A stretch of 64,000 nucleotides of DNA from Leptodontidium sp. MPI-SDFR-AT-0119 (Eukaryota; Ascomycota; Leotiomycetes; Helotiales; Leptodontidiaceae): positions 2,418,001-2,482,000 of the forward strand of contig JAHLEZ010000012.1 in NCBI GenBank assembly GCA_020726505.1, read 5' to 3'. Shown one piece after another: positions 56,827 through 64,000 of the stretch. Both the position numbers and the translations under genes were made by a program. Every line of letters starts with the position of its first letter. The first letter of the stretch is position 1. The notes under the pieces are model-generated. The model was not told where the DNA came from, ran no database searches, and was given only the letters and a program-made list of their open reading frames with translations.

Positions 56827-58927
56827 ATGGCCAGACCATGGTACCGGAACTCAATCTTGGTCGCCGCCCTTGCGCTCTTCTCCTCCGCAACAGCATCGGT
56901 CACCGCCACCAGCAAAAACAACGACAACACCTATGACTACATTGTCGTCGGCTCTGGGCCCGGTGGCGGTACCCTTGCCGCTAATCTTGCTAAGGCTGGG
57001 CAATCTGTGCTGCTGATTGAAGCAGGCGATGACCAAGGAAAGAATCCCCACGAGGAAGTTGCCGGTTTGTTCTTCCTATCAAACAACGACCCGGTGATGA
57101 GATGGGATTTCTTCGTCAAGTATCACTCGAATGAGACTATCAACGATGAATTCGACCGTCTGACTTGGAGGACGAAGGAGGGCTTGTTTTACGTTGGCTT
57201 GGATCCTCCTGCGGGATCGACGAAGCTTGGTGTCTAGTAGGTCTCCTCGGTCTCTTTGTGCCACCACCTGACTGCTATGGTGTACACAATTCTAACGCTG
57301 TCTCAGTTACCCACGAGCAGGAACCTTAGGTGGCTGCTCTACCCACAATGCCATGGTCGCTGCTCTCCCTAGCAACAGTGATTGGCAGAACGTTGTGGAT
57401 CTGACCGGTGATAAGTCCTGGACGTATGTTATCAATCCGTCCAATCTGCAAAGGAGAAGTGATTAACTAACTGAGTTCAGTGCGGATAACATGCGCAAGT
57501 ATTTTATCAAAATGGAGAATGATCACATTGTACCCAAAGGCACCGTAGGACATGGCTTCAGTGGCTTCCTCGATCTTTCCTCGTCGACAGACTTGGCGGA
57601 CAATCCTCATGCCACCGAGGTCTTTCAAACTACCGCCGAACTGTTCGGACAAGATTCCACAGACATAGTCAAGCTCCTGATGAATGATACTGATCTCAAT
57701 AACAACGCCCCGGACCGTGATCAGCAAGTCGGTCTCTTCGGTCTCCCACGACATAGCGACGTTCGAGGCAGACGAGTCAGTGCCCGAAATGCCGTTGTCA
57801 ACGTCTGGAATGCAACAAATCCCAACGGCTCCAAGAAATACCCACTTACAGTCAGTCTACGCTCCTTCGCTACCAAAATCCTCTTCGATCAATCCGGGTA
57901 CACTCCACGAGCCACCGGCATCGAATACGTGGTAGGCCAGAGCTTCTACAGCGCCGATCCACGCCACAACGCCAGCACCGCCGGCACCACCAAACAAGCC
58001 TTCGCCCGCAAAGAAGTCATCATCTCCGGCGGCGCCTTCAACAGTCCCCAGCTCCTCATGCTCTCCGGTATCGGGCCCAAAGCCGATCTCCAAAAGCTAC
58101 AAATCAAAAGCGTCGTCGACCTTCCCGGCGTCGGTTCCAACCTCCAAGATAACACCGAATATGGCGTCTCGGCACAATCCCTCACATCCAACTTCACCAC
58201 CCTCAACCAGCCAGCATGCACCTTCGGCGCACCAAACGACCCGTGTCTCGCCCTGTGGCAAGATGGCAAAGGCCCCTACGCAACCCTCGGATCCGCAGCA
58301 CTCATGTTCAAAACCAGCGCTGCAGCGTTCAACGAACGGGATCTATTCATGTTCCCCGCCTACCCTGGCTCATTCCGGGGATACTGGCCCTCCGACACAG
58401 TCAACACCGTCCCGAGCGACCCTCCTTCCTCATTCGATTTCTCCATGGTGAAAATCCACGCACAGAGCCGTCTCGGGACCGTCAAACTCACTTCCAACGA
58501 TCCCCGCGATGTCCCTTCTATCAATTTCCGCTTCTTCGAAGGTGACGGCGCGGATGCTGATTTGCAGGCCTTTGCAGAGGGGATTGATTTTGGGCGGAAG
58601 GTGTTTGATACTTTGACGGAGAAGGGGAGTCAGTTGGCGCCTTTCGAGGAGATTTTGCCGTGTAATGGACCGAGGAATTGTAATGTGAAAGAGACAGTTA
58701 GGGCGCAGGCATGGTCGCATCATGCGACTAGTACGTGTGCGATTGGAAGCGATGGGGATCCGATGGCGGTCTTGGATTCGAGCTTTAGGGTGAGGGGGAC
58801 GAAGGGGTTGAGGGTGGTGGATGGAAGTGCGTTCCCGAGGACGCCGGGAGGCTTTCCAGTCATACCGACGTTTATGTTGGGGATGAAGGCTACTGATGTT
58901 ATTTTGAAAGATGCGAATAGCTGGTGA
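56827..58927 (+). CDS. Secreted GMC oxidoreductase (FAD-dependent)
   Basis: join(56827..57236, 57307..57423, 57481..58927), 1974 nt, 657 residues, both introns (70 and 57 nt) in frame. Signal peptide (NSILVAALALFSSATAS); FAD-binding motif YIVVGSGPGGGTLAANLAKA with the ribose-binding Glu in VLLIEAGDD. The second GMC signature GGAFNSPQLLMLSGIGP is at about 58027-58080. The catalytic-His region is WSHHATSTCAIGS, and a C-terminal SAFPRTPGGFPVIPTFMLG block follows. GMC enzymes oxidise alcohols or sugars using FAD and oxygen or other acceptors; the substrate cannot be told here. The usual second active-site His/Asn region reads FPVIP, as in a fungal subgroup of these enzymes. Intact. Confidence 0.9.
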
Positions 58928-60232
58928 GAAGAGGGTTAGTTAGTTGGTTCTTCTTGTCAAGTTTTGGCTTGATAAGAAACTGAACTTTGGTTATAAATCA
59001 AACAAAAGCATCCTCCTTAGCTTTCTTTCCAATTCTTGACTCTATTCCCCACTTCCCAATATGAAAATATACGAATTGAATACGTGAATGCCTACCTGTC
59101 TATGATTAGTGCAGTGGCCATTCCGCGATAATATTCTCCTTACAACAATATCACAACGCACAGGAGCTGCGTTAACTGTTTTGACCATCAGTCCAACACT
59201 CATCCTGGATTGCAGCAACTCCACCGCACTGAACACCGCACTCGCCAAAGCTAGCGTGTGTGCTGGAAACTCCTCTGTCACAGCTAATATATGGATTATT
59301 CGAGCCCTCACTGAATATATATATAACTCCTCGACCGTTGTTTTATGCGTTGACGCCGAGATGTGGCACAACGCTTATGTGGTCGTCAGCGGAACTGCGA
59401 TCGACCATTATGATCATAGCTGAATATCCGCATGCACACTATCGCATTCGTCGCTCTCCTCCCAATCCCTTGCTTCACTAGATCTCTGGCTCAGCGTTGC
59501 AAAACGGTTGCCGTCCGCTACATTTCCACCATGCTTCATCTTTTCCTGTTCTAGAGCCTTGGTCGTCAATGTTCGCGACTGAGGCGTCGAACCCCCCTTC
59601 TCCATTCTCCCTCCTTAGAATGCTGGCTTAAGTGCTGAATTACGTCAAATAACCAATTCCCTCCACTAAGATCACTTCCTATCAGAGTCTAGGACCGATC
59701 GAAGCTTCGGTCGTGAATGGAGGATTGAGGAGCTGTGATGCGAGGATGCAAGTCACGCCTTGCCCTGCCTTGCCCCCGGGCGCCAATAAGGCTGCACCTG
59801 ATAGCGATGTTTGTTCGTGCATCAGCTGAAATGAAATGAGGCGGTACGGGCAGCCTTGCTCGCCAATCATTCCACTGATCTCGCCGACCCCTCACACCAC
59901 GACACATCGCGACGACGTCTGCATTTGGCTCTTATTTTCAGCTTCAGCTTTAGCTTGTATCCACTTGAATCTTTCAATCAAAATATTGTCGTTCCTCACT
60001 CTCGCATTCTTCTCGCACCTCGAAGTTTATAGCTTCAAGTTATTCTAGCAAAACCCCAGCGGGTCAAGGAATTCCGTCGCAAAAGTAGGCCTGCACTCGC
60101 ACAGCCTCGGCCGACCAACGCGCCTACTTTACAATAGTGTTGCCGTCTTGAACGTTGAGGGTGAGCATATCCAGGGTCAGAAATGTGATCTTGGAGAAGC
60201 AAAAGCCTGACATAGCTTGACAGGAAACAGCG
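58928..60232. other. Intergenic, no gene recognised
   Basis: Opposing open frames at 59040-59420 overlap on both strands, and neither shows a domain. The right part is the upstream region of the NLR gene, with T/C-rich tracts around 59930-60040. Confidence 0.4.
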
Positions 60233-63200
60233 ATGTCATCCTTCAAAAAACTGTGGAGGAAGCCGAAGACGCAGAAGGACCTTGTCTCCTATTCCAGCTC
60301 TGGCTCACCAGTCAACCCTCCCGTTTCCGAATCGTCCACGAATACAGCATCAAATGGGCAGAAAACCGTGATAGTACCCCCGAGTGATACGCAGCAGACG
60401 ACACGAGCACCGCCTCAGTCTATCGCTCACGACCCGACTGAGAAACAAGGCCTCCGCCTAATCCACATGCCAATTCCAGCCTCTGATGACGACGATGATA
60501 GAGTGGGGAATTCTTTGGATATTGTGGCAGTTCATGGCATAACTGGAAATGCTTACGATACCTGGATTCACGGTAATGGGACCTTTTGGCTCCAAGACCT
60601 CATACCAAAGGACTTGCCAGGCGTACGAGTCTTTTCATATGGATACCCTGCAGATGTGTTCTGCACTTTCGCTACAGGAACCATCGATACATTTGCAAGA
60701 TCCCTTTTAGAAAGTTTGAAACGAGAGAGAAGGAGCAAGGATGTTTGTCCCCTTTTCATCTGTTTATAGAACTTTTATCACAGCATGCTTTGTGACGAGA
60801 GAGTTATTTGTAGTAGTTCTACGTTTTCTCACCTTCGTACCCTCTATATACCCAAGCCTCTAACATCGAGATAGCAACAAAAGCGGCCGATCATATTCAT
60901 ATGTCATAGCATGGGAGGAATTGTGGTCAAGAAGGTCTGCCGTACTTACTGATGCAATGATCTACAGCTCACAAAATTTTAGGCGCTCATCGTTGCAAAA
61001 ATTGAGGATGAACTCTATGAAAGTATCCGAACATCTGTGAACGGTATTCTATTCCTTGCCACGCCTCACCGCGGATCTGGATCCACGAAATTTCCGTCTG
61101 TGTTAACCGGCATAGCCAACGTAGCGTTAAGTGGAACATCAAGATTTGTTGGACACATGAGATCAGACCTAATCAAGGCCCTTGAAAAGGACTCCCAAGT
61201 CCTCAAGGATATTTCAACAAACTTCAGACATCAGGCGAGCAATTTTCATATTGCTTCATTTATTGAACAAGACATCACTCCACCTACAAAGTCAAGAGTA
61301 TGTATCAATTTTGCACTACAGATTATTCCGACGTAATGCTAACAAGCTATGGCAAGATTGTTGATGATATTAGTGGTGTCATGGATGTTCCGGCCGAGAG
61401 ATATGTACCGATGCAAGGCTGTGACCATAGAAGCATATGCAGATTCGCTGGCAAGGATAGCGAGAGCTACAAAACAGTTTACAATGTGCTCCAGGATTGG
61501 GTTGAGGAGCTCAATGAACGTTAGTAGTTGTTAATTCGCACAATCTGTTTATGAAATTCTACAGGGCCGAAGATGTTGCAGATCGTATCTAATTCTTATA
61601 CTAGTGAATGATGAAGTATTGACGTACGAAGACCTTCGTATGCCTTCCGCCGTCCACCTTAGGTTATTACGCAATACTAACTTTGCCAAGCCTGCCTCCA
61701 ATCACTCGCCTTTCCAGAGATCTCCTACCGCCGACAAGAAGCAGACAAAGCTTTTTCACATACGTGTGAGTGGATACTACAACATAGGTTCTACACGATA
61801 TGGCTAGGCGGCAAGCGTGGACTGCTATGGATAAAAGGAAAGCCCGGCTCAGGGAAATCAACTCTGATGGCGTTCATATATCGCGAATTACAGAAAAATC
61901 CTCCTTCAAAGCGAAGCTTGACTCTCGACTTCTTTTTCCATGGGCGAGGCGCTGTACTACAGAAGACTCCAATCGGCATGTTTCGGTCTCTCTTGCATCA
62001 AATATACGACAAGGTGCCTTCGGTACGATCACCAGTCCTAGCTGCCTTCAGAGAGAAAAAAAAGCTTGGAGAAGCTGGATCAGGTTGGGAGTGGCAACGC
62101 AAAGAATTGGAAGACCTTTTCTCTTACGCTGTCGTTCGCGCCGCTAAATCGAGGACAATAACGATCTTTGTGGACGCCTTAGATGAGGCTGGGGCTGACA
62201 CGGCAAAAGAGCTCGCTGAATACTTCCAAGAACTGAACAATCAGCTTGCGGTCGGAATGAGTACTGCAAAAATCTGCATCTCGTGTCGGCATTATCCGAT
62301 AGTAGCAGGTAACACCAGTCTCGATGTCCGCGTTGAGGATGAGAACAAAGAAGATATCTCGGTTTACGTTTGCGACAAGCTTCACAAGAGTCTCGGTACA
62401 GGCGAATTCAAGCAACAATATCTTGCGGAACTGCAAGATGCCATCGTTGAAAGAGCACGAGGGGTGTTTCAATGGGCCGTACTTGTGGTTCGTCTGATGA
62501 TTAAATATTATGATAAGGGTTGCTCAACAAAGGAGATCAGACAACTATTGGACGAGGTTCCTGAAGCACTAGGCGAGGTCTATGAACACATCCTGAGGAA
62601 AGTTATCGACAAAAAGGATTACCCGCTAACTTTGCGCCTCATGAGATGGGTATGTTTCGCCGAGCGGCCCTTGACCGTGACTGAGATACGCTTCGCTATG
62701 GGTCTACCAGAAAAAGAGATACTTAGCCCAGAATCTTCTCTCGCAGAACTGGAATTGCAACCAGACGACGAGATGTTGAAACGAATCGCTAGCTTGTCTG
62801 GAGGCCTCATAGAATCCAGGGAGCATGAAATTGATCAGATCGTACAGTTTATTCACCAATCTGTGAATGACTTCCTTCTACAAGATGGACTTCGAATCTT
62901 CGATAAGACTTCTGGAGATCTAATCGGACAAGGCCATCATCAGTTATCCCTTATTTGTGCAAATTACATGAGAATTGCGGAGGTGGATAGCTCGAACAAA
63001 CCTGATGCTGAGTCTGTTAAGACCAGGTTTCCGTTCGTGGATTACGTTGCAAGATCTTGGTTCTTACACGCCGAAAAGGCCGAGACCCGAGGGGTTGCAC
63101 AGGATTATCTTCTGCATTATACTCAGTACTATCCAAGTATGCTGGAGCGTTGGGTCAGATTCTATAGAATCCTTGATCCTTATTCTTCTGGACGGCGACC

Positions 63201-64000
63201 TGAGCAATCTTCAACTATGCTCCATATTGCGTCTAGTGCGGGTCTTTTGAGCGTTGTAGAGGGTTTGCTAACGACACACCCTAATCTTGAACAAATAGAT
63301 GGCAATGGAAACCGAGCACTCCACCATGCATCTCGCTGGGGTCATACACAAGTTGTCAAAGCACTCCTTGATGCGGGGGCTGATTTCCAAGCAGAAAATA
63401 AGAGCATGTGCACCGCACTAGAACGAGCAGCAGCCAACGGGCATGAAGAAATAGTTGGATTGCTACTCAGCAAAGGTGCAAACGTTAATAAACAAACTGG
63501 AGATACTGGAAATGCTTTATATGGGGCTGCTGCAAAAGGGAGTAGAGCCGTCGTACAACTGCTCCTCAACAAGCAGGCCGATATTAATGCTCAAGGCGGA
63601 TACTTCGGCAACGCTCTCCAAGCTGCTGCATACGGGGGTTATCAACCTATCGTACAACTCCTCCTCGACAAGCAAGCCGACGTTAATGCTCAAGGCGGAC
63701 GCTACGGCAACGCTCTCCAAGCTGCCGCAGCTGAGGGTCATCAACCTATCGTGCAATTCCTCCTCGATAAGCAGACTAACGTCAATGCTCAAGGCGGATA
63801 CTTCGGCAACGCTCTCCAAGCTGCCGCATACTGGGGTCATCAACCCGCCGTGCAACTCCTCCTCGACAAGCAAGCCGACGTTAATGCTCAAGGCGGACGC
63901 TTCGGCAACGCTCTCCAAGCTGCCGCATACTGGGGTCATCAACTTATCGTGCAACTCCTCCTCGATAAGCAAGCCGACGTCAATGCTCAAGGCGGACGCT
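60233..64000 (+). CDS. NLR-like receptor: lipase-like / NACHT / ankyrin (3' end beyond window)
   Basis: join(60233..60742, 60884..60934, 60983..61297, 61357..61519, 61691..>64000); the frame is open to the window edge, at least 1117 residues. Residues about 1-90 are disordered. An alpha/beta-hydrolase (PGAP1/DUF676-like) domain follows: IVAVHGITGNAYDTW, the nucleophile elbow CHSMGG (Ser179, in the 51-nt exon 2) and FLATPHRGSGS. The link CLQSLAFPEISYRRQEADKA precedes a NACHT domain with Walker A KGKPGSGKST (about 395-404) and Walker B TIFVDALDE. From about residue 855 come ankyrin repeats. This is a fungal STAND/NLR architecture tied to heterokaryon incompatibility and programmed cell death. 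The intron at 61520-61690 is the least certain. No damage seen. Confidence 0.85.
63585..64000 (+). repeat. Near-identical 99-bp tandem repeats coding ankyrin units
   Basis: At least four copies share ggcaacgctctccaagctgc and caagcaagccgacgt, coding a 33-residue unit (FGNALQAAAYWGHQP, VQLLLDKQADVNAQGG). The array continues past the window end. Such low divergence indicates ongoing repeat turnover. Confidence 0.9.

Noticed and set aside
59042..59423. Overlapping open frames on both strands
   Set aside because: Neither shows domain signatures, signal peptide or plausible splice structure, so neither is called.
63517..63990. Minus-strand 157-codon repetitive open frame
   Set aside because: Antisense of the 99-bp ankyrin repeats in the NLR gene, where the plus strand has clear domains.

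Overview
The window comes from a filamentous ascomycete (Pezizomycotina). The genes have short GT-AG introns of about 45-155 nt, and the families are typical fungal ones: a PUF protein, a GMC oxidoreductase, DUF7730, ankyrin and NACHT proteins, and small secreted cysteine-rich proteins.  Transposon copies carry mostly C-to-T and G-to-A changes that turn CAA, CAG and TGG codons into stops, the mark of RIP (repeat-induced point mutation). The gene content looks most like Leotiomycetes/Helotiales, but that placement is an inference. No tRNA, rRNA or CRISPR array was seen.

Layout. 1-4.6 kb: the 3' part of a Jsn1/Puf2-like PUF gene and a membrane-anchored extracellular protein gene. 5-16 kb: a decaying accessory block with a UIM-containing gene, two unknown divergent genes sharing a promoter, a gene-less relic of that same locus, a RIP-damaged coiled-coil gene, a membrane protein and further broken genes. 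16.4-18 kb: a frameshifted ankyrin gene. 20-25.5 kb: a PAN/apple-like secreted protein, a five-exon secreted protein with a KP4-like C-terminus, and a DUF7730 gene. 26-27 kb: a RIP-damaged gene. 28-29.3 kb: an intact eight-exon secreted HELTH metallopeptidase.

29.4-45.4 kb is a transposon nest. A minus-strand remnant of a very large DUF3638-type gene is split by a Fot1/pogo element (31137-32978, TA target duplication). It ends at a second pogo copy (33491-45354), which contains a Mutator-like FAR1-type element (33555-36053, 8-bp duplication) and a Ty1/copia retrotransposon (37094-44658, 5-bp duplication). The copia element carries, between its RNase H region and 3' LTR and on the opposite strand, the remains of a cysteine-rich/coiled-coil gene.

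45.5-50.6 kb: truncated or RIP-damaged remnants (DUF2278 C-terminus, a nuclease-like TE-associated family, a membrane/J-domain-like gene containing a perfect hairpin). 51-64 kb: intact accessory genes, namely an ankyrin-transmembrane protein, a secreted-type membrane protein, a secreted GMC oxidoreductase, and an NLR (lipase-like domain, NACHT, ankyrin) that runs off the right edge. The ankyrin and NLR genes have nearly identical tandem repeats, as expected for fast-evolving non-self recognition receptors. Exon models were made by eye from splice sites and reading frame; none has transcript support.
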